The notes beneath the pieces are model-generated. The model did no database searches. It was not told the DNA's origin and saw nothing but the letters and a program-made list of their open reading frames with translations. A stretch of 64,000 nt of DNA from Rubricella sp038526735 (GTDB taxonomy: Bacteria > Pseudomonadota > Alphaproteobacteria > Rhodobacterales > Rhodobacteraceae). Location: contig JBCBGM010000001.1 in the NCBI GenBank assembly GCA_038526735.1, positions 186,001 to 250,000 on the forward strand, given 5' to 3'. Positions 23,441 through 33,070 of the stretch are shown one piece after another. The stretch's first letter is position 1. Each line of letters begins with the position of its first letter. The position numbers were made by a program, and so were the translations under genes.

Positions 23441-24715
23441 TTATGCGGTGGCTGGCAGCACCTTTTTCTCAGTTTTGAAGACGACGCTGGCGCCATAGGC
23501 GAGCAGACACGCAAAGAAGCTCATCAGCGCGCCCATCTTTGCGGCATCCTGCGTTGGGCCCGGATCAAACGCCACACCGGCCACAAACAGCGACACGGTA
23601 AAGCCAATCCCGGCGACAGCTCCCAGCACGAACAGGTCCGACGTCTTCATCCCTTCGGGCAGACCGAGCCCCATTGGCCGTGCCGCAATATAGCCCATCA
23701 GCCAGATGCCAAACGGCTTTCCCACCAACAGACCTGCCAGCACCAACCAAGTCGCATCCCCTATCGCGGAGAAAGCAATGCCAGCATTCGCAAAGCCAAA
23801 GAGCAGCAGAATGACCTCTACGGGCGCTTTGAGCGCATGCTCCATTTCGTTCAGCAGGTCGTGCAGATGCTTCTCCGCGTCCGAGAAAATGCCAAAGGCA
23901 TGGTCTGCGTGCGGTATCGTCGGGATGATCGGCAGCAGGCCCAGGGCTGGGTGAATACCAGCGCGCATAAACCCATACCAAGACACGCACCCGCCAATGA
24001 TATAGGGCAAACCGCCCAGCATTTTGCGCACCTTCGTCGAGACAGGGCGCGCCGGATCGTTGCCATCAAGGCGGCGCGGCAACCAGTTGAAGAGGAAATA
24101 CACGCTCACCGCGGCGGCCAGCGACAAAAGCAGCCAGACCGGAGCAAGCTCCCCAGACGGATAGAAAATCGCGAGGATGATCAGCCCAGCCGCATCGTCC
24201 GCAATCGCGAGCAGCAGCAAAAACCCAACCGCTGGGTGCCCAGCGCCAAAGATCAGCCGCCCGACCAGATACGAGAACGCGATGTCAGTGGCCGTCGGAA
24301 TAGCCCATCCGTTCGCCACATCGCCAAAGGTTTGCGTGCCCAAAAACAGCGCCATCCCGAGATACACGAGGATCGGCCCAAACATCCCGCCAGACGTCGC
24401 AATCAGCGGTGTCAGCGCTTTTTTGCCCCGCAGGCTGCCATCTTTGAGAATAACAGCCTCCCACACTTCTTTACCGGCGATGGCGAAAAACAGCGCCATG
24501 AGCACGTCATTCACAAGGTAATGGAGTGTCAGCGTCCGGTGAACATGCCCGTGGCCGTCATCGTGGAGGTGACCGATGGGCGCATGATCCCACAAGACGG
24601 TCTCGACCAGGTGGTGATAGCTGCCATAGTCAAGATTGGCCCAGACCAGTGCAATGATCGCCCCGCTGATCAACAGGAGGGAGTAATCCGAGATGAAGTT
24701 CCAGACACGATACAT
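23441..24715 (-). CDS. nhaA: Na+/H+ antiporter NhaA
   Basis: A 424-residue inner-membrane antiporter that exports Na+ in exchange for protons, for pH and sodium homeostasis. The start MYRVWNFISDYSLLLISGAI follows a GGAGAG ribosome site; a longer in-frame start at 24874 is rejected because its extra residues overlap the divergent gene and look non-coding. NhaA landmarks are present: FFAIAGKEVWE, the T-A-T-D-I-A-F motif of unwound helix IV, and the paired aspartates in LLAIADDAAGL that carry ions. A His-rich periplasmic loop (HLHDDGHGHVHR, about 47-58) lies after the first helix and may sense metal or pH. It fits a marine organism. Confidence 0.95.
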   Translation of the reverse strand: MYRVWNFISDYSLLLISGAIIALVWANLDYGSYHHLVETVLWDHAPIGHLHDDGHGHVHRTLTLHYLVNDVLMALFFAIAGKEVWEAVILKDGSLRGKKALTPLIATSGGMFGPILVYLGMALFLGTQTFGDVANGWAIPTATDIAFSYLVGRLIFGAGHPAVGFLLLLAIADDAAGLIILAIFYPSGELAPVWLLLSLAAAVSVYFLFNWLPRRLDGNDPARPVSTKVRKMLGGLPYIIGGCVSWYGFMRAGIHPALGLLPIIPTIPHADHAFGIFSDAEKHLHDLLNEMEHALKAPVEVILLLFGFANAGIAFSAIGDATWLVLAGLLVGKPFGIWLMGYIAARPMGLGLPEGMKTSDLFVLGAVAGIGFTVSLFVAGVAFDPGPTQDAAKMGALMSFFACLLAYGASVVFKTEKKVLPATA

Positions 24716-24782
24716 CCTGTCTCTCCTGTGAATTTCCGGATGGCGGAAAGATTTAACACAAATAGCAAGTAGAAGCCGCAAA

Positions 24783-25415
24783 TTGCAATCGCACACTCCG
24801 TCACATCTCCAAGAGCTCGCCCGCCAAATAGAGGCGTGCACACTCTGCGATGAGCGGTTCGCTGCAACGCACACACGTCACCGCCCGCGACCTGTCACGC
24901 AACTCTCTGGCACGGCTCAGATTTTGATCTGCGGGCAAGCCCCTGGCGCACGGGTACATGAGACCGGAAAGTTCTTCGACGACCGCTCAGGCGATCGCTT
25001 GCGGGAGTGGTTGGGCGTGAACCGCGCAACGTTCTACGACCCGAACCGGTTTGCGATCCTGCCCATGGCGTTTTGCTTTCCGGGATATGATGCGCGCGGC
25101 TCAGACCTGCCTCCACCACAGGTTTGCGCAGAGACTTGGCGCAAGAGTGCACTTACGGCGATGCCGCAGATCAAGATTACACTGCTCATCGGCCAATACG
25201 CCCAGAAGTGGCATCTCGGCGCAGCTGCCAAGGGTGGCGTCACAAGAACCGTCGCAGCGTGGGAGCAGTTTTTGCCCCACGCGCTCCCCCTGCCTCATCC
25301 GTCCTGGCGCAACACCGCGTGGCTGAAAAAGAATCTGTGGTTCGAGCGTGATGTGTTGCCCGTTCTTCGCGAACAGGTCGCGGCCTTGCACAAAGCCAGT
25401 GAAACCGCATTTTAA
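24783..25415 (+). CDS. Uracil-DNA glycosylase family protein
   Basis: A 210-residue protein of the uracil-DNA glycosylase superfamily. Near the N-terminus it has IEACTLCDERF (17-27), whose Cys pair resembles the first iron-sulphur ligands of family 4/5 enzymes. The catalytic-site loop is ICGQAPGARVHETGKFF (about 49-65), and the DNA-intercalating loop is PLPHPSWRN. Family 4 enzymes have Gly-Glu-Ala-Pro-Gly in motif A; here it is Gly-Gln-Ala-Pro-Gly, so activity on uracil should be tested rather than assumed. It is divergent from nhaA and six bases before the SseB-domain gene, probably in one transcript. Confidence 0.85.
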   Translation: MQSHTPSHLQELARQIEACTLCDERFAATHTRHRPRPVTQLSGTAQILICGQAPGARVHETGKFFDDRSGDRLREWLGVNRATFYDPNRFAILPMAFCFPGYDARGSDLPPPQVCAETWRKSALTAMPQIKITLLIGQYAQKWHLGAAAKGGVTRTVAAWEQFLPHALPLPHPSWRNTAWLKKNLWFERDVLPVLREQVAALHKASETAF

Positions 25416-25420
25416 GCGGT

Positions 25421-26203
25421 ATGAACACACCCATCGACACCGCCGTCGCCGAGCGCGGCGCCAACCCCGACAGCGACCAGGCGCAACTGAGCCTGCTGGC
25501 CCGTGTGGCCGAGGCTGAGCTCTACCTTGTGCTCGACGAGGATGCCGACGAAGAGCGCGTTAAGCCCACCATCCTGCAGACCTCCGCCGGGGCTCTGGCC
25601 CTCGCGTTTGACCGTGAAGAGCGCATGGTCAGCTTCACCGGTGAAGCCACGCATTTCGTCGCCATGTCCGGGCGGCGGATCGCGGAGATGCTGGTGAGCG
25701 GAGATACCGGCCTTGCACTAAATGTGGGCACCGAGCATGAGACCGTGCTCGACACCGCAACCCTCGCCTGGATGCTCACGCAGCTTGCTGGCGAGGTCGA
25801 TGAGGCGGAACAGGTGATTTTTGAGGTCTTCCCGCCGCGCGACTTGCCCGAGGCATTTGTGCTGAGCGTGGACCGCAAGCTCGCGCAGATGGCGGGCCTC
25901 GCAGAGGCCGCGCTTTTGGCGAAGGTGCGCTACGCGAGCGGTGTGCAGGGCCACGCACTCGCCATGGTGGGCGCGCAACCAGACGCGCAACCCGCCCTCG
26001 CCAACGCTATCGCCGAAGGGTTGCGCCTCTCGGGCCTCGATGCCGCGGCGCTCGATGTGCTGTTCGTGGAGGAAGATAACCCAATCACCGCCGCCTTTGC
26101 CCGCAATGGCCTCCGGTTCGACATCCCCGAGCCTGAACCCGTTGAGGTGTTGGAGGTCTCGGCACCGGGGATGGACCCGAACAAGCCCCCCCGACTGGTC
26201 TAA
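25421..26203 (+). CDS. SseB-domain protein of unknown function
   Basis: A 260-residue cytoplasmic, acidic protein. The N-terminal half (about residues 20-125) matches the SseB fold: AEAELYLVLDED, LQTSAGALALAFDREERM and SGRRIAEMLVSGDTGLALNV. The C-terminal half (about 130-255) is less familiar and looks like the second SseB-associated domain (LAQMAGLAEAALLAKVRYAS and a Leu-rich DVLFVEEDNPITAAF strand). In enterobacteria SseB is a rhodanese-enhancing protein or secretion factor by name only, so no function should be transferred. It follows the glycosylase-family gene by six bases and ends at a bidirectional terminator shared with clpA. Confidence 0.82.
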   Translation: MNTPIDTAVAERGANPDSDQAQLSLLARVAEAELYLVLDEDADEERVKPTILQTSAGALALAFDREERMVSFTGEATHFVAMSGRRIAEMLVSGDTGLALNVGTEHETVLDTATLAWMLTQLAGEVDEAEQVIFEVFPPRDLPEAFVLSVDRKLAQMAGLAEAALLAKVRYASGVQGHALAMVGAQPDAQPALANAIAEGLRLSGLDAAALDVLFVEEDNPITAAFARNGLRFDIPEPEPVEVLEVSAPGMDPNKPPRLV

Positions 26204-26206
26204 ACG

Positions 26207-26234
26207 AAAAAGGGCCGGATGACCCGGCCCTTTT
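26207..26234. terminator. Bidirectional rho-independent terminator between the SseB gene and clpA
   Basis: An 11-bp stem (AAAAGGGCCGG with CCGGCCCTTTT) has a short ATGAC-type loop, with A residues on one side and T residues on the other. It therefore works in both directions, and the two flanking genes converge on it. Confidence 0.92.
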
Positions 26235-26253
26235 CTTATCGCTTCGCTTGAGC

Positions 26254-28581
26254 TCAGTCTGCAGGCAAAAGCCTCGGTTTGTCGCCCGACAGCCGCTTGG
26301 CATCCGGGTCGCGAATATCGAGGTGCAACTCGCCATCCTTCACCGTCACCCGGACCAAACCGCCTTTGGAGAGTTTGCCAAACAGCAGCTCTTCGGCCAG
26401 CGGCTTTTTGATGTACTCCTGAATGACACGAGCCAGAGGCCGCGCACCCATCTTGTCATCATAGCCCTTGTCGCCCAGCCATTCGGCGGCGGGCTTCGTC
26501 AGCTCAATCGCGACGTTGCGGTCCATCAGCTGGGTCTCAAGCTGGATCACGAACTTCTCGACCACGCTGTTGATCGTCTCTTTCGCAAGCGGTGCGAAAC
26601 TGATCACTGCATCAAGGCGGTTGCGGAACTCCGGCGTGAACATCCGCTCAATAGCGGCTTTGTCCTCACCCTCGCGCCGATCCCGGCCAAAGCCGATCGC
26701 CTCTTTCGCCTGCTCAGCAGCGCCTGCGTTGGAGGTCATAATCAAGACGACATTGCGGAAATCGACCGAGCGACCATTGTGATCCGTCAGCGTGCCGTGA
26801 TCCATGACCTGCAACAGGATGTTGAACACATCCGGGTGCGCCTTTTCGATCTCATCGAGCAAGAGCACGCAATGTGGGTGCTGATCCACGCCATCCGTGA
26901 GCAGACCGCCCTGGTCAAACCCGACATAGCCCGGAGGGGCGCCAATCAGGCGGCTCACGGCGTGCTTCTCCATGTACTCCGACATGTCAAAGCGCAGCAG
27001 CTCCACGCCGAGCGTGTCAGCGAGTTGCTTGGCCACTTCGGTCTTACCCACACCGGTTGGGCCAGCGAACAGGTAGTTCCCGATGGGCTTTTCAGGCTCT
27101 CGCAAGCCCGCACGGCTGAGTTTGATCGCCGAAGACAGCGCCTCGATCGCCGAATCCTGCCCGAAGACCACCCGCTTGAGGTTCGCTTCCAGGTCTTTCA
27201 GCAGCTCTGCGTCAGACTTGGTGACATTCTTGGGTGGGATGCGCGCAATCTTGGCAACGACCGCCTCGATCTCCTTCGCGGTGATCGTCTTGCGCTTTTT
27301 GCTATCGGGCAGCAGCGCTTGTGCGGCCCCCGCCTCATCAATCACGTCAATCGCCTTGTCGGGCAGCTTGCGGTCATTGATGTAGCGCGCGGCCAGATCA
27401 ACGGCCGTTTTAATCGCGTCGGCGGTGTAGCGGATCTCGTGATGCTTCTCGAAGATCGGCTTGAGGCCTTTGAGGATTTTGATTGCGTCATCAACCGACG
27501 GCTCTTTGACGTCGATTTTCTGGAACCGGCGGCTCAGCGCGCGATCTTTCTCGAAGTGCTGGCGAAACTCTTTGTAAGTCGTCGAGCCCATGCAGCGCAG
27601 CCCGCCGTTTTGCAGCGCTGGCTTCAACAGGTTGGATGCGTCCATCGCGCCGCCAGAGGTTGCGCCAGCACCAATCACAGTGTGGATCTCGTCGATGAAA
27701 AGCACCGCGTCGGGGTGATCCTCGAGCTCCTTCATCACCGCCTTCAGGCGCTCTTCAAAGTCACCGCGATACCGTGTGCCCGCCAGAAGCGCGCCCATGT
27801 CGAGCGAATAAATCGTGGCACCGCCGAGCACGGCAGGCGTTTGCCCATCGTTGATCTTGCGCGCGAGACCTTCGGCAATCGCGGTTTTACCAACGCCCGG
27901 ATCACCCACCAAAAGCGGGTTGTTCTTGCGTCGGCGGCAGAGCACCTGAATGCAGCGCTCAACCTCTTCATCACGGCCAATCAGCGGGTCAACATCACCT
28001 TTCTTGGCCTTTTCGTTGAGGTCGATGCAGTACTTTCCGAGCGCGCTTTCATCCTTCGAGGGTTTTGCGCTCTCTTCAGACTGCGCCTCCTCAGAATTGC
28101 CCTCTGCCCCGGCGACCTGACGCGGCTCGGAATGCGCCGGGTCTTTGGCGACACCATGAGAGATGTAGTTCACCGCGTCATACCGGGTCATGTCCTGCTC
28201 TTGCAGGAAGTAGGCCGCGTGGCTTTCACGCTCCGCAAAGATCGCGACAAGGACATTGGCCCCGGTCACCTCGGTGCGGCCTGATGATTGCACATGGATC
28301 GCCGCACGCTGAATCACCCGCTGAAAGCCGGTGGTTGGTGCAGCTTCTGACCCTTCGATGTCAGAGACGAGCGCTTCGAGCTCTTCGTCGAGAAATTTGG
28401 TTACGGTTGTGCGCAGACTGTCGAGGTCGACGCGGCACGCTTTCATGACGCGCGCAGCGTCCGGCTCATCAATCAGCGCAAGAAGCAGATGCTCCAACGT
28501 GGCGAGCTCATGACGTCGCGCATTCGCAAGGCTGAGCGCGTTGTGGATGGCAGCTTCGAGGGTCGGTGAGAACGACGGCAT
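26254..28581 (-). CDS. clpA: ATP-dependent Clp protease ATP-binding subunit ClpA
   Basis: A 775-residue AAA+ unfoldase that feeds substrates to ClpP. It has the N domain (1-140), first nucleotide site GDPGVGKT (226-233) with Walker B VLFIDE (293-298), and second site GPTGVGKT (507-514) with LLLDEIEK (573-580). The ClpP-binding tripeptide is IGF (629-631), where E. coli ClpA has IGL. There is no middle coiled-coil domain, which separates it from ClpB. An acidic, Ser-rich linker (about 150-180) follows the N domain. The adaptor gene clpS is often beside clpA but is not present in the 214 bases upstream or elsewhere in this window. Confidence 0.95.
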   Translation of the reverse strand: MPSFSPTLEAAIHNALSLANARRHELATLEHLLLALIDEPDAARVMKACRVDLDSLRTTVTKFLDEELEALVSDIEGSEAAPTTGFQRVIQRAAIHVQSSGRTEVTGANVLVAIFAERESHAAYFLQEQDMTRYDAVNYISHGVAKDPAHSEPRQVAGAEGNSEEAQSEESAKPSKDESALGKYCIDLNEKAKKGDVDPLIGRDEEVERCIQVLCRRRKNNPLLVGDPGVGKTAIAEGLARKINDGQTPAVLGGATIYSLDMGALLAGTRYRGDFEERLKAVMKELEDHPDAVLFIDEIHTVIGAGATSGGAMDASNLLKPALQNGGLRCMGSTTYKEFRQHFEKDRALSRRFQKIDVKEPSVDDAIKILKGLKPIFEKHHEIRYTADAIKTAVDLAARYINDRKLPDKAIDVIDEAGAAQALLPDSKKRKTITAKEIEAVVAKIARIPPKNVTKSDAELLKDLEANLKRVVFGQDSAIEALSSAIKLSRAGLREPEKPIGNYLFAGPTGVGKTEVAKQLADTLGVELLRFDMSEYMEKHAVSRLIGAPPGYVGFDQGGLLTDGVDQHPHCVLLLDEIEKAHPDVFNILLQVMDHGTLTDHNGRSVDFRNVVLIMTSNAGAAEQAKEAIGFGRDRREGEDKAAIERMFTPEFRNRLDAVISFAPLAKETINSVVEKFVIQLETQLMDRNVAIELTKPAAEWLGDKGYDDKMGARPLARVIQEYIKKPLAEELLFGKLSKGGLVRVTVKDGELHLDIRDPDAKRLSGDKPRLLPAD

Positions 28582-28694
28582 TCCTCATTCATCCTTTCGG
28601 TTCCAGAAAGCCAAATGGGCTTTCGGCGTCACCAGGCTAGGTGCTCAACCCTATCATTTCGGCTAACGGCTGAATTGATCAAGGGCAAAGGCGC

Positions 28695-28715
28695 AAAAAG
28701 GCCGCGTGAGCGGCC
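28695..28715 (-). terminator. Rho-independent terminator downstream of pyc
   Basis: Read on the minus strand, GGCCGC-TCAC-GCGGCC is followed by TTTTT. It begins about 80 bases after the pyc stop codon, which is the right orientation and distance. The rest of the 214 bases between pyc and clpA holds no gene that I can support. Confidence 0.8.
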
Positions 28716-28795
28716 CCCTGCTGGTGGAATAGGCACCCGTGCAGCGGATGCGTGCAAATGTGGATGCGCGGGGGGTGTTTCAAGCCCCCTGATCG

Positions 28796-31700
28796 TTAAC
28801 CGTCTTGAAACTCGACGAGCAAATCCTTCGCGTCCACCTGGCTGCCTGCGGGCGCATGCACAGCGGCAATTGTCCCGGCACGATCCGCGTGAATAGCCGT
28901 CTCCATCTTCATCGCCTCGATGGTCAGGAGCATGTCGCCCTCCACAACCTTTTGGCCTGCAGAGACGGCAACAGAGGCAATCACGCCCGGCATCGGCGCT
29001 GCGATATGCGCGGCATTCGCAGGGTCCGCCTTGGGGCGTTTCGCGGTGGCGGCAGCGATCTTGCGATCCGGCACGCGGATGGTGCGCGGCTGGCCATTGA
29101 GCTCGTAAAAGACCTTCACCTCGCCATCGTCATTTGGCTCCCCGACGGCGGATAGACGGATGATCAATGTCTTACCCGGTGCCAGATCGACCTCAATCTC
29201 GCTGCCGACGTCCATGCCGTAGAAGTAGGTCAGCGTCGGCAGAATGCGGACGGGGCCGTATTCCTCGTGCCGGGCCATATAGTCGGTGAAGACCTTGGGA
29301 TACATCAGATAGCCGTTAAGGTCCTCGTCATCGATCTCCGCGCCACCCAGCTTGACCGAGACCTCTTTGCGGATCGTCTCCAGATCAACCGGCGGCAACG
29401 ACTTGCCCGGACGGTCAGTGTTGGGCTTCTCCCCTTTAAGCACCTTTTCCACCAAGGCAGGCGGGAAGCCCCCCGGCGGTTGGCCAAGGTTGCCCTTCAT
29501 CATGTCGATCACAGAATCGGGGAAGGCCACATCGCGGACCGGATCTTCGACCTGCTCGCGGGTCAGGCCCTGGGTCACCATCATCAGCGCCATGTCACCA
29601 ACGACCTTAGAAGACGGCGTCACTTTCACGATGTCGCCGAACATCTGGTTTACCTCGGCATAGGCGGCAGCAACTTCGTGCCAGCGCTCCTCAAGGCCAA
29701 GCGAGCGGGCCTGCGCCTTGAGGTTGGTAAACTGCCCACCGGGCATTTCGTGGAGATAGACCTCAGAGGCCGGCGATTTGAGACCCGCCTCAAACGGCGC
29801 GTAAAGCTCGCGCACCCCCTCCCAATAGTTCGAGATCGTACGAATTTTCTCGATATCGAGGCCGGTGGCCCGCTCAGTCGACTCGAGCGCTTCGACGATT
29901 GAGCCAAGGGTCGGCTGCGATGTCCCGCCCGAAAAGGCATCCATCGCGGCGTCAGCGGCGTCCACTCCAGCGGCCGCAGCAGCGAGAACCGTCGCGCCGG
30001 AGATGCCGGAGGTGTCGTGGGTGTGGAAATGAACCGGCAGGCCCACCTCTTGCTTCAAGGCCGTGATCAGCTGCGTAGCCGCGGCAGGCTTCAGCAACCC
30101 GGCCATGTCCTTGAGGCCGAGCACATGCGCGCCCGCAGCCTCCAGCTCTTTGGCCATCGCAACGTAGTATTTCAGGTCATACTTCGGGCGCGCGGAGTTC
30201 AGGATATCGCCGGTGTAGCAAATCGTGCCCTCGCAGATGCGGCCCGTCTCCACCACCGCATCCATCGCGACGCGCATATTCTCAACCCAGTTGAGCGAGT
30301 CGAAAACGCGGAACACATCGACCCCGCTCTCAGCCGCCTGTTTGACGAAGGCCTGCACCACGTTGTCGGGGTAGTTCGTGTAGCCCACCCCGTTGGACGC
30401 GCGCAGCAGCATTTGCGTGAGCAGGTTGGGCATCTTTTCGCGCAGATCGACAAGGCGCTTCCACGGGCATTCCTGCAAGAAGCGATAGGCCACATCGAAC
30501 GTCGCCCCGCCCCAGCACTCAACCGAGAAGAGCTCGGGCAAGTGGTGGGCGTAAGCATCCGCCACGTTCAGCATATCGATGGAACGCATCCGCGTCGCAA
30601 GCAGCGACTGGTGCCCGTCGCGCATGGTGGTGTCGGTCAACAGCAAGCGTTTTTCGGCGAGCATCCAGTCGGCAACCGCCTTTGCGCCCTTTTCCTCAAG
30701 GAGTTGTTTGGAGCCGGACGGCGGCGCGAGCGCAGGCACCTCCGGCGCTTTTGGCGGCTTTGCCTGCGCATGCGGGCGCGGGCGACCCTCGACATCCGGG
30801 TGCCCGTTCACGGTGATATCGGCGATGTAGCGCAAAATCTTCGTCGCCCGATCCTGCCGTCTTTCAAAGGCAAAGAGTGCGGGCGTCTCGTCGATGAATT
30901 TGGTGTGGTAGGTATAGTCGAGGAATTGCGGGTGCTTGAGCAGGTTCTCAACAAAGGCGATGTTGGTCGCGACACCGCGAATGCGGAACTCGCGCAACGC
31001 CCGATCCATCCGCGCAATCGCGGCCTCGGGCGTCGGGGCCCAGGCTGTGACCTTCTCCAGCAGCGAATCGTAGAAGCGCGTGATCACCGCACCCGAATAC
31101 GCAGTGCCCCCATCAAGGCGGATGCCCATCCCGGTTGCCCCCCGATAGGCGGTGATGCGGCCATAATCGGGGATGAAATTGTTCAAGGGGTCCTCGGTCG
31201 TGACCCGGCATTGCAGCGCGTGGCCGTCGAGTTTGACGTCGTATTGGCTCGCAACGCCGGTGGCCTCCACGAGGCTTTTGCCTTCTGCCACCAAAATCTG
31301 CGCCCGGACGATATCGATCCCGGTGACCTCTTCGGTCACCGTGTGCTCGACCTGCACACGCGGGTTCACCTCGATGAAGAAGAACTCGCCAGAGTCCATA
31401 TCCATCAAAAACTCGATGGTGCCTGCGCATTCATAATTCACATGCTCGGCGATCTTTTTGCCCAAGTTACAAATCGTCTCGCGCTGCGCAGGTGAGAGGT
31501 ACGGCGCGGGCGCGCGCTCCACGACCTTTTGGTTGCGGCGCTGCACAGAGCAATCCCGCTCATAGAGGTGGTAGATGCTGCCGTGCTGGTCGCCGAGGAT
31601 TTGCACCTCGACGTGGCGGGCGCGCATCACCATGCGCTCAAGATAGCCCTCACCATTGCCAAAGGCCGCCTCAGCCTCGCGCCGACCAGCGAGGACCAAA

Positions 31701-32245
31701 TCCTCCAGCTCATCTGCCTTCATGATCGGACGCATCCCACGCCCGCCGCCACCCCAGGAGGCTTTGAGCATCAGCGGATAGCCCACCTCATCGGCCATCT
31801 TGCGCACGTCGTCCATTTCGTCGGGCAGCACCTCTGTCGCGGGCACAACCGGCACACCCGCCGCAATTGCCACACGGCGGGCGGAGGCTTTGTCGCCCAG
31901 CGCGCGCATCGTCTCGGCCTTTGGGCCGATGAACGTGATGCCGTTTGCGGTGCAGGCATCCACGAACTCAGGGTTTTCCGACAGCAGGCCATAGCCGGGA
32001 TGGATCGCATCCGCGCCCGACATCTTGGCCACGCGAATGATCTCTTCGATCGAAAGATACGCCTGAACCGGGCCAAGCCCCTCGCCAATCTTATAGGCCT
32101 CATCCGCCTTGAACCGGTGCAGTCCGAGTTTGTCCTCTTCCGCATAAACCGCGACGGTTTTCTTACCCAACTCATTGGCGGCGCGCATTACGCGGATGGC
32201 GATCTCGCCGCGATTGGCGACGAGGATCTTGGAAAACTCGGGCAT
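28796..32245 (-). CDS. pyc: Pyruvate carboxylase
   Basis: A 1149-residue one-chain biotin enzyme that makes oxaloacetate from pyruvate, bicarbonate and ATP, refilling the TCA cycle. Biotin carboxylase covers about residues 1-455 (KILVANRGEIAIRVMRAANE; KASWGGGGRGMR ATP lid). The carboxyltransferase TIM barrel follows from about 530 (DTTMRDGHQSLLATRMRSID) with the metal-site HFHTHDTSG. The biotinyl domain at the C-terminus carries Lys1113 (IEAMKMETA). Length is normal for the alpha4 form. It stands 76 bases after the aquaporin gene on the same strand. Acetyl-CoA activation is usual for this form, but that cannot be read here. Confidence 0.97.
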   Translation of the reverse strand: MPEFSKILVANRGEIAIRVMRAANELGKKTVAVYAEEDKLGLHRFKADEAYKIGEGLGPVQAYLSIEEIIRVAKMSGADAIHPGYGLLSENPEFVDACTANGITFIGPKAETMRALGDKASARRVAIAAGVPVVPATEVLPDEMDDVRKMADEVGYPLMLKASWGGGGRGMRPIMKADELEDLVLAGRREAEAAFGNGEGYLERMVMRARHVEVQILGDQHGSIYHLYERDCSVQRRNQKVVERAPAPYLSPAQRETICNLGKKIAEHVNYECAGTIEFLMDMDSGEFFFIEVNPRVQVEHTVTEEVTGIDIVRAQILVAEGKSLVEATGVASQYDVKLDGHALQCRVTTEDPLNNFIPDYGRITAYRGATGMGIRLDGGTAYSGAVITRFYDSLLEKVTAWAPTPEAAIARMDRALREFRIRGVATNIAFVENLLKHPQFLDYTYHTKFIDETPALFAFERRQDRATKILRYIADITVNGHPDVEGRPRPHAQAKPPKAPEVPALAPPSGSKQLLEEKGAKAVADWMLAEKRLLLTDTTMRDGHQSLLATRMRSIDMLNVADAYAHHLPELFSVECWGGATFDVAYRFLQECPWKRLVDLREKMPNLLTQMLLRASNGVGYTNYPDNVVQAFVKQAAESGVDVFRVFDSLNWVENMRVAMDAVVETGRICEGTICYTGDILNSARPKYDLKYYVAMAKELEAAGAHVLGLKDMAGLLKPAAATQLITALKQEVGLPVHFHTHDTSGISGATVLAAAAAGVDAADAAMDAFSGGTSQPTLGSIVEALESTERATGLDIEKIRTISNYWEGVRELYAPFEAGLKSPASEVYLHEMPGGQFTNLKAQARSLGLEERWHEVAAAYAEVNQMFGDIVKVTPSSKVVGDMALMMVTQGLTREQVEDPVRDVAFPDSVIDMMKGNLGQPPGGFPPALVEKVLKGEKPNTDRPGKSLPPVDLETIRKEVSVKLGGAEIDDEDLNGYLMYPKVFTDYMARHEEYGPVRILPTLTYFYGMDVGSEIEVDLAPGKTLIIRLSAVGEPNDDGEVKVFYELNGQPRTIRVPDRKIAAATAKRPKADPANAAHIAAPMPGVIASVAVSAGQKVVEGDMLLTIEAMKMETAIHADRAGTIAAVHAPAGSQVDAKDLLVEFQDG

Positions 32246-32321
32246 GGGGAGGCTCCGTAGGCTGAGGCGTCACGAACCCGTTACAAAATGCAACTGCTTC
32301 CGACAAGCGGCAGAAGCCGGA

Positions 32322-32981
32322 TCACTCCGCTTGAGGCTTTGAAAACAGCCAACCTGCGACGAAACCAGCCAGCAGCGCCCCAACAATCTGAGCGGCGATG
32401 AACCCGGCAAGGTCCTCCGGCCGGATGCCGCTGAACGTATCGGTGAGCGAGCGGGCAATCGCGACCGCCGGATTCGCAAAGGACGTGGAGGCGGTGAACC
32501 AATACGCGGCGGTAATGTAGAGACCGACCAGCCAAGGCACAGCGGTGCCGCCTGCAGCAATGCCGCCGAAGATGACCAAGACGAGACCGAAGGTCGCCAC
32601 GACCTCCGCAAACCACTGCGCGGGGCCTGTGCGGATCGTCTCTGACACCTGCAATGCGTCCAACGCGAACATGTAATGCGCGACGATCGTGCCGAGCACG
32701 CCGCCGACGATTTGGGCAATGGCGTATTTGGCGGCCAAGGGAGCGTCGATGTCTTTGCGGATGAAAAAGGCGAGGGTGACAGCCGGATTGAAATGCGCGC
32801 CAGAGACAGGGCCAAGCACTGTGATCAAAACCACGAGGATCGCCCCGGTGGGCAGCGTATTGCCAAGAAGCGCAAGGGCGACGTCATCTGTGAGGGTCTC
32901 AGCCATGATGCCGGAGCCAACGACCGTACACACCAAAAGCCCCGTGCCCAGCGCCTCTGCGACCAGTTTTTGAGCGGTCAT
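32322..32981 (-). CDS. Aquaporin family channel (AqpS-like)
   Basis: A 219-residue channel with six membrane helices and two Asn-Pro-Ala half-helices: AHFNPAVTL (NPA 65-67) and SFANPAVAIAR (NPA 170-172), with the selectivity-filter Arg at R177. The second NPA context (ASTSFANPAVAIARSLTDTF) resembles the Rhizobium/Rhodobacterales AqpS group, some members of which conduct arsenite or methylarsenicals, rather than AqpZ or GlpF. No arsenic genes are nearby, so water or small-solute passage is equally likely. It has a strong membrane start, MTAQKLVAEALGTGLLVC. It is upstream of pyc on the same strand, with nothing linking their roles. Confidence 0.88.
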   Translation of the reverse strand: MTAQKLVAEALGTGLLVCTVVGSGIMAETLTDDVALALLGNTLPTGAILVVLITVLGPVSGAHFNPAVTLAFFIRKDIDAPLAAKYAIAQIVGGVLGTIVAHYMFALDALQVSETIRTGPAQWFAEVVATFGLVLVIFGGIAAGGTAVPWLVGLYITAAYWFTASTSFANPAVAIARSLTDTFSGIRPEDLAGFIAAQIVGALLAGFVAGWLFSKPQAE

Positions 32982-33070
32982 CGGGCTACCGCGGACAGGT
33001 TTAGGATAGAGTGGATCAGAGGGGTCATTTGTCTTCGCAACATGTCATTCCGAGGGCCCTAACCTTCGCT

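Noticed and set aside
26248..28284. A 678-codon open frame on the plus strand opposite clpA
   Set aside because: It mirrors the clpA codons and has no recognisable domain; clpA is certain.
28715..28780. A tRNA-Leu-like stretch (GGTGGAATAGGCA) after the pyc terminator
   Set aside because: The acceptor stem, anticodon loop and T loop cannot be drawn around it, so it is not a tRNA gene.
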